Below, piece by piece: positions 1-7,256 of a DNA stretch of 64,000 bases; position 1 is the stretch's first letter; every line of letters begins with the position of its first letter. The notes beneath the pieces were generated by a model that made no database searches, was not told the DNA's origin, and was given only the letters and a program-made list of their open reading frames with translations. A program made the position numbers and the translations under genes. Origin of the DNA: DASQPR01 sp963831705 (GTDB lineage: Bacteria > Actinomycetota > Actinomycetes > Mycobacteriales > Micromonosporaceae); contig CAWHRE010000010.1 of NCBI GenBank assembly GCA_963831705.1, forward strand, positions 310,001-374,000, written 5' to 3'.

Positions 1-205
1 CCGATGTGCCGATCGGACCGGCCACCGGCGCCGGCGTCCGAGCAGCGGCGTATACCGCGACCAGCACAACGACGAGGCTGATCACCGGCGCGACGATCCG
101 GACGATACGCAACCGACGGGCGCCCCGACCGAGCCGTTGAAGCGCCGCCGAGATCGGCGGAAGCACCCGCCGATCGAGGCTGCTCAGCTGTTGACTGATG
201 CGCAT
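1..205 (-). CDS. N-terminal part of a small single-pass membrane protein (partial)
   Basis: The start codon ATG lies 7 bases after the rluD stop, so this is probably the next gene of the lspA-rluD operon; the rest runs off the left edge. The visible 68 residues begin MRISQQLSSLDRR, continue with an Arg-rich stretch, and then show one hydrophobic segment (about residues 37-55, IVAPVISLVVVLVAVYAA) followed by an Ala/Pro-rich region. This looks like a type II membrane anchor with its C-terminus outside the cell. No family can be named from this fragment. Confidence 0.6.
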   Translation of the reverse strand, partial: MRISQQLSSLDRRVLPPISAALQRLGRGARRLRIVRIVAPVISLVVVLVAVYAAARTPAPVAGPIGTS

Positions 206-212
206 GTGCGGG

Positions 213-1145
213 TCAGGCCGCAGCGCGCAGCACGGCCAGAGCGCTGGCTAGATCTTCCGGATACTCGCTCGTGAACGAGACCAGCTCACCGGTCCGGGGA
301 TGCACGAACGACAGCCCGCGTGCGTGCAGCCACTGCCGGTTGAGATGGAGTCGCGCCGCGATCGTGGGATCGGCGCCGTACGTCAGGTCGCCCACGCACG
401 GGTGCCGCATCGCCGAAAAGTGCACCCGAATCTGATGCGTACGTCCCGTCTCCAGGTGTACATCCACCAGGCTGCCGGACGGAAATGCCTCGATCGTGTC
501 GTAGTGCGTCACGCTCGGCTTGCCGGTCGACATCACGGCGAACTTGTAGTCGGCGGTCGGATGCCGGTCGATCGGGGCGTCGATCGTGCCCCGAAACGGA
601 TCGAGATGACCCTGGACGACGGCGTGGTACCGCTTGTCGACCTCGCGCTCACGGAACGCACGCTTCAGGGCGCTGTACGCCATCTCGCTCTTCGCGACCA
701 CCATCAAGCCGGTCGTACCGACGTCCAAGCGGTGCACAACACCTTGGCGCTCGGCGGCGCCGCTGGTCGCGATCGTATGACCCATCGCGGCCAGGCCGCT
801 GGGTACGGTCGGGCCGGTCCAGCCCGGGCTCGGATGCGCGGCAACGCCGACCGGCTTGTCGACCACGGCGATGTCCTCGTCGGCGTACACGACCCGCAAG
901 CCGTCCACGTGCATCGGCACGATATCGACGAACGCACCTGGGGCCGGCGGCAGCGTCACCTCGAGCCAGGCACCGGCCGCAACTTTGTCGGATTTCGGAC
1001 GCGGGAAGCCATCCACCACGGCGTCGCCCGCCTCGACGAGCGCGGCGGCAGCGGTTCGGGACAGCCCGAACAGCCGGGATACCGCCTGGTCAAGCCGCAT
1101 CCCGTCCAGTCCGTCCGGGACGGGTAAAGATCGGCGTTCGTTCAC
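213..1145 (-). CDS. rluD: RluD/RluA-family 23S rRNA pseudouridine synthase
   Basis: A 310-residue pseudouridine synthase of the RluA/RluD family, which isomerises uridines in 23S rRNA. An S4 RNA-binding domain occupies about residues 14-60, and the catalytic domain carries the HRLD motif with the nucleophilic Asp at about residue 141, followed by TTGLMVVAK. Further family blocks are GRTHQIRVHF and GDLTYG near the C-terminus. The start is GTG and overlaps the lspA stop in a GTGA junction, so the two are translationally coupled, an arrangement common in actinobacteria and firmicutes. The exact target uridines cannot be read from the sequence. Confidence 0.95.
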   Translation of the reverse strand: MNERRSLPVPDGLDGMRLDQAVSRLFGLSRTAAAALVEAGDAVVDGFPRPKSDKVAAGAWLEVTLPPAPGAFVDIVPMHVDGLRVVYADEDIAVVDKPVGVAAHPSPGWTGPTVPSGLAAMGHTIATSGAAERQGVVHRLDVGTTGLMVVAKSEMAYSALKRAFREREVDKRYHAVVQGHLDPFRGTIDAPIDRHPTADYKFAVMSTGKPSVTHYDTIEAFPSGSLVDVHLETGRTHQIRVHFSAMRHPCVGDLTYGADPTIAARLHLNRQWLHARGLSFVHPRTGELVSFTSEYPEDLASALAVLRAAA

Positions 1146-1816
1146 GCGCTCAGTCTCGCACTATCGGGTTTGTCCGCTTTAGTGGCGGCGCTCGTCGCGT
1201 GCGTTCCGTCACGATGACGGCCCAGAAGTTCCAGCAGCAGAGCCAGGACAACGCCACAGGTAAGCGCGGTGTCAGCGGTGTTGAAGATCGCGAAATGGCT
1301 TCCGTCGCTGCTGAAGAGGCTGATGAAGTCCACCACGTGTCCCCGCATGGGACCGGGTGCCCGGAACAGCCGATCGCTCAGGTTGCCCAGAGCACCGCCG
1401 AGCACGAGACCGAACGAGACGGCCCAGGCCACTGACCGGAGCGTACGGGAGAGGGCGGCGATTGCCGCGATCACCGCGATCGTGATCAGCGGGAAGATCC
1501 ACGTGATCCCGGTGCCGAAACTGAAAGCGGCACCCGGATTCCGGATGTAGTTCAGGTAGACCGCGCCACCGAGCCAGCGCACCGGCTCGCCTTCGCGCAG
1601 GTGCTGCACCACGAGCTGCTTTGCGATCAGATCGATGATCAGAGCGACCAGCGCCACCGCGATCATGATGATCACCGCGCGCCGTACGGACCCGGTCGGA
1701 GAAGCCTCGCCAGACGCGGATTCACCGGACTGAACGGAACTGTCCGGTGAATCCGCGCTCGACTGCTCGGCCGGTTGCTCAGCCACTTCGGTCACCGTGA
1801 TTCCTTTCGCGGGCAC
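1142..1816 (-). CDS. lspA: Lipoprotein signal peptidase (signal peptidase II)
   Basis: An integral membrane aspartyl protease that removes signal peptides from diacylglyceryl-modified prolipoproteins. Four hydrophobic segments lie at about residues 47-68, 105-122, 128-145 and 183-196. The catalytic Asp pair is seen in VVDFI (Asp163) and FNTADTA (Asp182), and the family block GNLSDR precedes them. The protein is about 60 residues longer than usual at the N-terminus because of an acidic, Ser/Glu-rich cytoplasmic extension, typical of actinobacterial LspA. The start is a GTG at 1816; an internal GTG a few codons later (position of VTEVAEQ) is also possible. Confidence 0.93.
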   Translation of the reverse strand: MPAKGITVTEVAEQPAEQSSADSPDSSVQSGESASGEASPTGSVRRAVIIMIAVALVALIIDLIAKQLVVQHLREGEPVRWLGGAVYLNYIRNPGAAFSFGTGITWIFPLITIAVIAAIAALSRTLRSVAWAVSFGLVLGGALGNLSDRLFRAPGPMRGHVVDFISLFSSDGSHFAIFNTADTALTCGVVLALLLELLGRHRDGTHATSAATKADKPDSARLSA

Positions 1817-1838
1817 CGGGGCGGCCGTGTTCGACCGA

Positions 1839-2906
1839 TTACCGACGCTCTTCCAGCTGTTTGCACGTCACGCAGAGGGTAGCCGACGGGAAGGCGGCGA
1901 GCCGCTCGACCGGAATCGGATTGCCACAACGCTCGCACCAGCCGTAGTGCCCTTCATCGAGGCGTTCCAGCGCACGCTCGACCTGAGTGACGCGTTCGAG
2001 AAGGTTCGCGGCGAGCGTCATCTCCTGCTCACGCTCGAACGTCTTCGTACCGGTATCCGCCTGGTCGTCTCCTGCGGAGTCGGTCAGCCGGTCCTTCTGC
2101 AGTTCGGTGATCTCGATCATGGTCACGTCGTACTCCTCGCGGAGTTCGGTCAACCGCTCGGTCAACGCGACCCGGATCTTCTCGGTCTCGGCCGCGCTGC
2201 GCTCGGCGCGCGGTGCCACCTTCGTCGCTCCGCGGCCCTGCTTGGCTGCGGTTGCGCGAGTCGCGGTCGTCGTGCCCGACGTAGTGGATTCGGTGTCCAC
2301 GGGCTTCGCCATTGTCGCTCCCTCGGCCGCAGTGCGCGCGGCGGTTGTCGATGCACGGTCGGAATGCTGCAGCTCTGCCGTCTGGGAGGCTGCAGCGTTG
2401 TGGTGATTATTCGTTGTCTTGGCGTTTACCGTCGTTTTCGACACCAGCTTCTTTGGAGAACTCTCGATTGCCATACCAGGACGCTGATCCTTGGCATTCG
2501 TTGCCGTACCGCCAACGGACGGGTCACTCTTGGGAGTGACCCGATCGGTAGAAACCATTCGAGCGTTCGATCCCTTCCCGGACGCTCGTCCGGTTTGCTT
2601 ACCGGTTGCATTCTCTGACGCTGCACGAGCCGATCTGGTTGCTGTGCTATTGCCGACAGCCGGCTTGTTCGCCGTAGGCGTAGAGGACTCAGCCGCCGTA
2701 GGCGTAGAGGACTCAGCCGCCGTAGGCGTAGAGGACTCAGTCGCCGTGCGCGTGGCTCTGGTGCTCATCGCTTCGCTCTTTTTATGTGGCTTGTCGCGTT
2801 CGGTCTTTTTGTTGGCAGACTTCACTACGGCCGTCGCCTGAGTCTGGTTCGACCCAGTCTGCGGAGCAGTCTTCGTCTTTCGCACGACACCCGCTTTTTC
2901 AGGCAT
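1839..2906 (-). CDS. TraR/DksA-type C4 zinc-finger protein with long low-complexity N-terminus
   Basis: A 355-residue protein whose last 120 or so residues form a DksA/TraR-like unit: a Glu/Arg-rich coiled coil (RLTELREEYDVTMIEITELQ onward) and a terminal C4 zinc finger, CERC-x17-CVTC. Relatives of this type bind RNA polymerase through the secondary channel. The first 220 residues are Thr/Ala/Ser/Asn/Lys-rich, without a predicted fold, and include three tandem copies of an ESSTPTAA-like 8-residue unit. I chose the ATG at 2906 because AGGAG lies just upstream; an in-frame extension to 3041 has no such signal and crosses the promoter region. The N-terminal half is clearly less GC-rich than its neighbours. 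The gene lies between the divIVA group and lspA. Confidence 0.85.
   Translation of the reverse strand: MPEKAGVVRKTKTAPQTGSNQTQATAVVKSANKKTERDKPHKKSEAMSTRATRTATESSTPTAAESSTPTAAESSTPTANKPAVGNSTATRSARAASENATGKQTGRASGKGSNARMVSTDRVTPKSDPSVGGTATNAKDQRPGMAIESSPKKLVSKTTVNAKTTNNHHNAAASQTAELQHSDRASTTAARTAAEGATMAKPVDTESTTSGTTTATRATAAKQGRGATKVAPRAERSAAETEKIRVALTERLTELREEYDVTMIEITELQKDRLTDSAGDDQADTGTKTFEREQEMTLAANLLERVTQVERALERLDEGHYGWCERCGNPIPVERLAAFPSATLCVTCKQLEERR
2677..2748 (-). repeat. Three tandem 24-bp units inside the DksA-like gene
   Basis: Three in-register copies of a 24-bp unit (gccgtaggcgtagaggactc plus four bases) encode the ESSTPTAA repeats of the zinc-finger protein. The first two copies are essentially identical, and the last has one or two changes. 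In-frame units of this kind can expand or contract by slippage without breaking the gene. Confidence 0.9.
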
Positions 2907-3252
2907 GGCGTCTCCTACGTACAAAACAGGCGCGCGGCGGGGCGCCGCGCACTCCTTGAGGTTGGCAAGAATACGGAAGGTAAGGGCGTCCGACAAACAT
3001 GCCACACGATCTAACCAGAATTCGGTCAGAACGTGCAGCAAAACCGACGAGAAGGTCGGTTCCGCACTGATTGTCCCAATAAAAAAGATCTTGAAGGAAA
3101 AGTGCGCCCTGGGAGCACTTACTCTTCAAGATCTTTTCCGGCATTACAGTGCGGGGATCAGCACGGGCGCAACGCACCTGGTCAAGCCCATTTCCACAAG
3201 GCTAGGTCTACGCGTACTCCATGATCGTGAAGAGATCTTGGGGCGGCGGAGC
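2907..3252. other. 346-bp intergenic region: promoter side of DksA-like gene plus terminator hairpin
   Basis: No gene is supported here. The left end holds the Shine-Dalgarno AGGAG and presumably the promoter of the DksA-like gene; the middle holds a strong two-tier hairpin (3083-3137). The right part (3219-3245) has a stretch, catgatcg...gagatcttgg, that loosely resembles one arm of the second repeat family at 46.1 and 51.5 kb. The region is less GC-rich than the surrounding genes. Confidence 0.6.
3083..3137 (-). terminator. Strong two-tier hairpin, likely terminator of the divIVA transcript
   Basis: A perfect 14-bp outer stem (aaaagatcttgaag at 3083-3096 with its complement at 3124-3137) encloses a second 6-bp stem (aagtgc at 3100-3105 with gcactt at 3115-3120) and a 9-base loop. 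The outer stem ends in A4/T4 tracts on both sides, so it could stop transcription in both directions. It lies about 115 bp past the stop of the last gene of the sepF-yggT-divIVA group and 177 bp before the DksA-like start, separating that group from the DksA-like gene and lspA-rluD. Confidence 0.75.
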
Positions 3253-4194
3253 TCAGACTCGGCGGGCGTCCGCCAGCAGGGCGCTGTCCGGTTCGCACAG
3301 CGCACACGGCGTGAAGCCCAGCTCAACCGCTTCGCCAACCGGCAACGGTTCGGTCTCCCGGCCGTGCAGGTGGACGCAGCCGGGTACGTGGTACCGCGGG
3401 CGCCCGTCCACGACCAGGACATCGGTGGAGAGCATCGCCACGCGCGCCGCGTTGGCCGGGCTGACGATCTGCGCGGACGGCTCGTCCGGCGGGTCCTCGT
3501 CCAAGTCACCGTCGTACGACTGATCCAGGCCGAGCGGGTCCTCGGCCGTCAGCGGGTCCTGCGAAGCCGCCGCCCGGTACGGCTGCTCGGTGCGTGCCTC
3601 GCCGGCGTACCCGGGCGTGTCGGAGTATCCCGCCGGTAGCTCCAGACCCGATGTCTTCGAGAAGGCGGCCGGCTCGACGTACGGCTGCTCGTCGAACAAC
3701 CGGACCGGTGCCTCGTCGTCGTCCGGTGCGCTGTGCTGCGGCCGACCGACCGGGGCGCTCGGCTGCATGGCGGGCGGGTTGTCACCGAACGGATCAGCGC
3801 CCTGGCTGGGGATGCTCCGGCCGAGATCCTCCTCCGTGACCATCTGACCGTGTTCCGCCGTGGCTGCGGCCGCGATCCGTGCCGCTCTTCGCGTGATGAT
3901 CGCGGCCACCGGCGTGGTGTCCTCGTTCAACCGGCGATCGGGCTGCCGGACCCGGAAGCCGCGACCCGACACGGCCGGATACTCGGTGGTCAGCTCGTCG
4001 GCCACCTCGCCGTCGATGTCAATGCCGTAGGCCAGCCCGGCCGCCGCCGACTGCTTGACACCGAGGACGAGAACGATCGCGGCCAGGATCACCACAACGA
4101 TGCAACAGATGATCAGTAGGTTCGAGCCACCCAGGACGCCAGCGACCAGTAGGCCGACCGCGACGAGGATGAGCAGAAGGCTTCCGACTATCAC
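3253..4194 (-). CDS. Two-TM membrane protein with C-terminal Cys/His metal-binding tail
   Basis: A 313-residue protein of unknown function. Two hydrophobic segments (about residues 3-22 and 26-47) form an N-terminal hairpin anchor, followed by a long polar, Asp/Pro/Glu-rich stretch. The last 60 residues hold YHVPGCVHLHG...GFTPCALCEP, which matches the His/Cys pattern (C...H...PCxxC) of Ada-like or PCxxC metal-binding modules. The GTG start has a GGGGGTGGG stretch upstream, and the gene begins only 17 bp after the divIVA stop, so it belongs to that transcript. A link with polar growth or division is inferred from position only. Confidence 0.8.
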   Translation of the reverse strand: MIVGSLLLILVAVGLLVAGVLGGSNLLIICCIVVVILAAIVLVLGVKQSAAAGLAYGIDIDGEVADELTTEYPAVSGRGFRVRQPDRRLNEDTTPVAAIITRRAARIAAAATAEHGQMVTEEDLGRSIPSQGADPFGDNPPAMQPSAPVGRPQHSAPDDDEAPVRLFDEQPYVEPAAFSKTSGLELPAGYSDTPGYAGEARTEQPYRAAASQDPLTAEDPLGLDQSYDGDLDEDPPDEPSAQIVSPANAARVAMLSTDVLVVDGRPRYHVPGCVHLHGRETEPLPVGEAVELGFTPCALCEPDSALLADARRV

Positions 4195-4211
4195 TACCCA
4201 CCCCCGTCAGA

Positions 4212-5018
4212 TCAACGATTCGACGACGAGTCCAGAGCGGAACGACCGCCCGTGCCGTACGAGCCGGCGGACGCCAACCCGTTCCCGGCCCCGGTCACCG
4301 GCCGGGTTACGTCACCCGTACGGCCGAGCTCGGCTTCCAGTCCCTCGCCACGACCGTGCAGGTCACGCAGCTGGCTTTCCAGGTACGCCTTGAGGCGTGT
4401 CCGGTACTCCCGCTCGAATTGCTTGAGCTCTTCGATGTGCTTCTGCAGCGCGGTCCGCTTCGTGTCCAGCCCGCCCATCGCCTCGGCGTGCCGGGCCCGA
4501 GCATCACGTTCCAGAGCGTCCGCCTTGCCACGCGCCTCGCGTGTGACCTCCTCCGCCTTCGACCGCGCGTCGGAGAGCAGCTTGTCGGCTTCACGTCGGG
4601 CATCCGACACGTGGTCATCAGCGGTCCGCTGGGCCATCATCAGTACGCGGAGCGCTTGCTGCTCCCCGTCACCGGTGACCGCCGGACCACCCTGACCACG
4701 AATCTGCTCGAGTTCGGCCTGCATCGCGCGGGCCGCCTGTTCGGCCGCGGCCTTGTCCCGGCCGAGCCGATCGAGCTGGGCCTTGAGATCGTTGTTCTCC
4801 TGGGCCAGGCGCGGGTCTGGGCCGGCTCCGCCGGAGGGTGCTGCGGGCCGGGCGCCACCCGACGATGCACGCAGCTCGTTGTTGTCCTCGATGAGGCGTG
4901 CGAGCTCGCGCTCCACCTCGTCCAGGAATGCGTCTACCTCGTCCTCGTCGTAACCCCGTTTGCCGATCGGGGGTTTCTTGAAGGCGACGTTGTGTACGTC
5001 GGCCGGCGTCAGCGGCAT
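4212..5018 (-). CDS. divIVA: DivIVA/Wag31 polar growth scaffold protein
   Basis: A 268-residue coiled-coil protein of the DivIVA (Wag31) family, which binds the inner face of curved membrane at cell poles and directs tip growth and wall synthesis. The conserved N-terminal lipid-binding domain is seen at residues 1-60 (PLTPADVHNVAFKKPPIGKR, then YDEDEVDAFLDEVE). A Pro/Gly-rich linker follows (about 60-80), then a long heptad-rich coiled coil (about 85-220) and a Gly/Thr/Ser-rich tail. ATG at 5018 is preceded by GAGGAG. Its place after sepF and yggT is the standard actinobacterial order. Confidence 0.97.
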   Translation of the reverse strand: MPLTPADVHNVAFKKPPIGKRGYDEDEVDAFLDEVERELARLIEDNNELRASSGGARPAAPSGGAGPDPRLAQENNDLKAQLDRLGRDKAAAEQAARAMQAELEQIRGQGGPAVTGDGEQQALRVLMMAQRTADDHVSDARREADKLLSDARSKAEEVTREARGKADALERDARARHAEAMGGLDTKRTALQKHIEELKQFEREYRTRLKAYLESQLRDLHGRGEGLEAELGRTGDVTRPVTGAGNGLASAGSYGTGGRSALDSSSNR

Positions 5019-5078
5019 CGGGAACTCCTCGGGTCAGTTGCGGCCATCCGGCGCTCCGACTGCCGAGGCAAGCCGCGG

Positions 5079-5369
5079 TCAGGTGAACAGCTGGGTGGCG
5101 AAGCTCATCAGCAGGGTCAGGATAAGCAATAACAGCACGAATGCGATGTCAACGCTCACCGTACCAACTCGCAACGGTGGGATCACTCGCCTCAACGCGT
5201 GAAGTGGTGGATCGGTGACGCTCCAAATTACTTCAAGTGTCGCGGCTGCGCCCCGCCCCGGGCGCCAGCGCCGCCCGTACTGGATCACTAGCGACATCAG
5301 GAAGCGGCTCAGCAGGATCAGCAAACTGAAGTACAACACCAGGTAGATGACTTGTCCGGCGATATGCAT
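5079..5369 (-). CDS. YggT family membrane protein
   Basis: A 96-residue membrane protein with hydrophobic segments at about residues 3-26 and 70-92 and the family loop between them (SLVIQYGRRWRPG...WSVTDPPLHALRRVIPPLR). The VTDPPLHALRRVIPPLR block is the signature of the YggT family, found next to sepF and divIVA in actinobacteria, cyanobacteria and firmicutes. A role in osmotic or ion homeostasis or in nucleoid/division organisation has been suggested for relatives; nothing in this sequence decides between them. It sits 60 bp upstream of divIVA. Confidence 0.93.
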   Translation of the reverse strand: MHIAGQVIYLVLYFSLLILLSRFLMSLVIQYGRRWRPGRGAAATLEVIWSVTDPPLHALRRVIPPLRVGTVSVDIAFVLLLLILTLLMSFATQLFT

Positions 5370-5436
5370 GGGGGTTTGGTGATCCTTAAGCGCTGGCGAT
5401 AACGGCGTCTGGCGTTGTCAGACTATGAAAATTGTG

Positions 5437-6267
5437 TCACTGATAGAAGAAGCCGCCCTCGGCGATCTTCGCCTTGTCTTCGGCAGTCACTTGGATGTTT
5501 GCCGGTGAGAGCAAAAACACCCGATTTGTGACGCGCTCCATCGTACCGCGCAGTCCGAACGCGAGTCCGGCAGCGAAATCAACGAGTCGCTTCGCATCAG
5601 CTTCGCCCATTTCGGTCAGGTTCAGGATGACCGGGACGCCGTCGCGGAAGTTCTCGCCGATCGTGCGCGCGTCATTGAACGTGAGCGGATGCAGCGTCGT
5701 GATCTGGTAGCGGCGCTCGTCCACCACCGGGGCGGGGCGAGGCGCGGCCTTGACCTCAGGGCGCGGCTCCGGCGCCAGGGCCAGGTTGTCCTGTGTCGGG
5801 TACGACGAATCACCGCGCAGGCGAACCGCGGCCGAGTCGGGCGTCGCCGGGCGGCCCAGCTGCCGTACCGAGGAGAGGCGTGCGGGATCCGGCGTCTCGG
5901 CCGGCATCCGCTCGGCGCTCGCGCGCTCGGTGACGTGGCGGTCGGGGCGCTCGTTCACCGAATTGCGGCCGGCGAACTCCTCGTCGGAGCCGTAGCCGCG
6001 GTCGGCGCCGTTGCGATCGGTGTGGCGGTCCGCGCTGTGGCGATCGGCACTGTGACGGTCCGCACCGGGCCGCTCGACGCTGTTGCGCTCGGCACGCTGG
6101 CCGGCGAGCCGGTCGGCGACGCGGGTGCGCACCACGGAGCCGGTGTCCGCGAACTCATCATCCGGGAAGTCTTCGTCATAACTACGGTCGTCGTACCCGT
6201 ACCCGTAGCCGTCTTCGTCGTCCTCGATCAGGCCGAGCCACACGCCCGCCTTGCGCAGTGCACTCAT
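5437..6267 (-). CDS. sepF: SepF, FtsZ-membrane tether
   Basis: A 276-residue SepF, which anchors FtsZ to the membrane in bacteria lacking FtsA. The N-terminal MSALRKAGVWLGLIEDD is an amphipathic membrane-binding helix. An acidic stretch and a long Arg/Asp/His-rich linker follow (about residues 45-185) with short repeats of the DRHSADRH type. The C-terminal 90 residues are the globular SepF domain (ITTLHPLTFNDARTIGENFR, VILNLTEM, ...VFLLSPANIQVTAED). The linker is unusually long. GGAGG lies 13-17 bases before the ATG. Transcription may start in the 258-bp gap upstream. Confidence 0.95.
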   Translation of the reverse strand: MSALRKAGVWLGLIEDDEDGYGYGYDDRSYDEDFPDDEFADTGSVVRTRVADRLAGQRAERNSVERPGADRHSADRHSADRHTDRNGADRGYGSDEEFAGRNSVNERPDRHVTERASAERMPAETPDPARLSSVRQLGRPATPDSAAVRLRGDSSYPTQDNLALAPEPRPEVKAAPRPAPVVDERRYQITTLHPLTFNDARTIGENFRDGVPVILNLTEMGEADAKRLVDFAAGLAFGLRGTMERVTNRVFLLSPANIQVTAEDKAKIAEGGFFYQ

Positions 6268-6525
6268 GCCGCCCTCATTCCTCCCGCCGCCTGCGGCGGA
6301 CTCCCCGACCGCTGGTGGCAGCCGCTGTGTGACACGCCCCGTAGAACGGTGCCACGTTTGGCACTCCCCCCGTTGGATGTGCCACGCGCCACGCGTGAAC
6401 GCCTCTCACGCGGGGCGTACCGATGCCGGAATAGTCCGGTTACCACCCCTACATCGGATTTCCACCACTTATTGCAAACCTCTGCCGCAAACAACACTGG
6501 TGTAGTTCGGTGTCCCAGATCGAGG

Positions 6526-7254
6526 CTACCGCAGCGGCGGTCGCGTACCGAGTAATAAGCTGCCGACCCGCACGTGTGTCGCACCGTGTGCGATGGCCAC
6601 TTCGAAGTCGCCGCTCATTCCGGCCGAGATCGCGGTTGCCTCGGGATATGCCGCTCGCAAATCGGCCGAGACCGTCTGCACCTGGGCGTACGCGGCGTCG
6701 AGTGCCGCACCGGCCGCCCCGAGCGGCGCCACTGCCATCACGCCGGCCAGCCGCAGCGACGACGCGGCGGCGACCGCATCCGCGATGCCGGCGACATCGC
6801 CCGGGCCCGCGCCGCCGCGATCGGGCCGCCCGTCAAGATTCACCTGAACGAGGACATCCAGCGGCGGCAAGTCGAGGGCGTCCCGCGCTGCCGCCAACGC
6901 GGCCACCAGAGACAGCCGGTCCACCGAGTGCACGGCAGAGGCGTACGAGGCCACCGAGCGCGCCTTGTTGCGCTGTAGCTGCCCGATGTAGTGCCAGCAC
7001 ACGTCCGACCCCGCAGCGGCGACTTCAGCGGCCTTCGGTGCGGCTTCCTGATCGCGGTTCTCCCCGATCTGGTCGACGTCGAGCGCGGCCAGATGCAGGA
7101 CGTCGGTCGCCGGATAGGTCTTCGTCACGGCGATCAGCGTCACCTCGTCCGGGCGCCTACCAGCGCCCGAGCACGCCGCGGCGATGCGCGCGCGTACTCG
7201 GGCAAGGTTTTCGGCAATCTCGGCGCGCCGGGCGCCGGCTTCGGACGACAGCAG
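6526..7254 (-). CDS. yggS: YggS-family PLP-binding protein
   Basis: A PLP-homeostasis protein of the YggS/PROSC family with the single alanine-racemase-like barrel domain. The PLP lysine lies in TLIAVTKTYPA; further blocks are WHYIGQLQRNK, VLVQVNLDG and SAGMSGDFEVAIAHGATHVRVGS. The first canonical start (GTG at 7143) would delete the usual N-terminal helix. The frame stays open upstream and encodes RRAEIAENLARVRARIAAAC, which is family-like, so I extend the gene to a CTG at 7254, five bases upstream of which lies the ftsZ stop. No ATG or GTG exists in frame there. The usual pgeF/yfiH gene between ftsZ and yggS is absent. Confidence 0.85.
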   Translation of the reverse strand: MLSSEAGARRAEIAENLARVRARIAAACSGAGRRPDEVTLIAVTKTYPATDVLHLAALDVDQIGENRDQEAAPKAAEVAAAGSDVCWHYIGQLQRNKARSVASYASAVHSVDRLSLVAALAAARDALDLPPLDVLVQVNLDGRPDRGGAGPGDVAGIADAVAAASSLRLAGVMAVAPLGAAGAALDAAYAQVQTVSADLRAAYPEATAISAGMSGDFEVAIAHGATHVRVGSLLLGTRPPLR

Positions 7255-7256
7255 CG

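Noticed and set aside
3219..3246. Half-copy of repeat family 2 (catgatcg...gagatcttgg)
   Set aside because: Similarity to one arm only, with a 4-base insertion; no partner arm nearby, so it may be chance.
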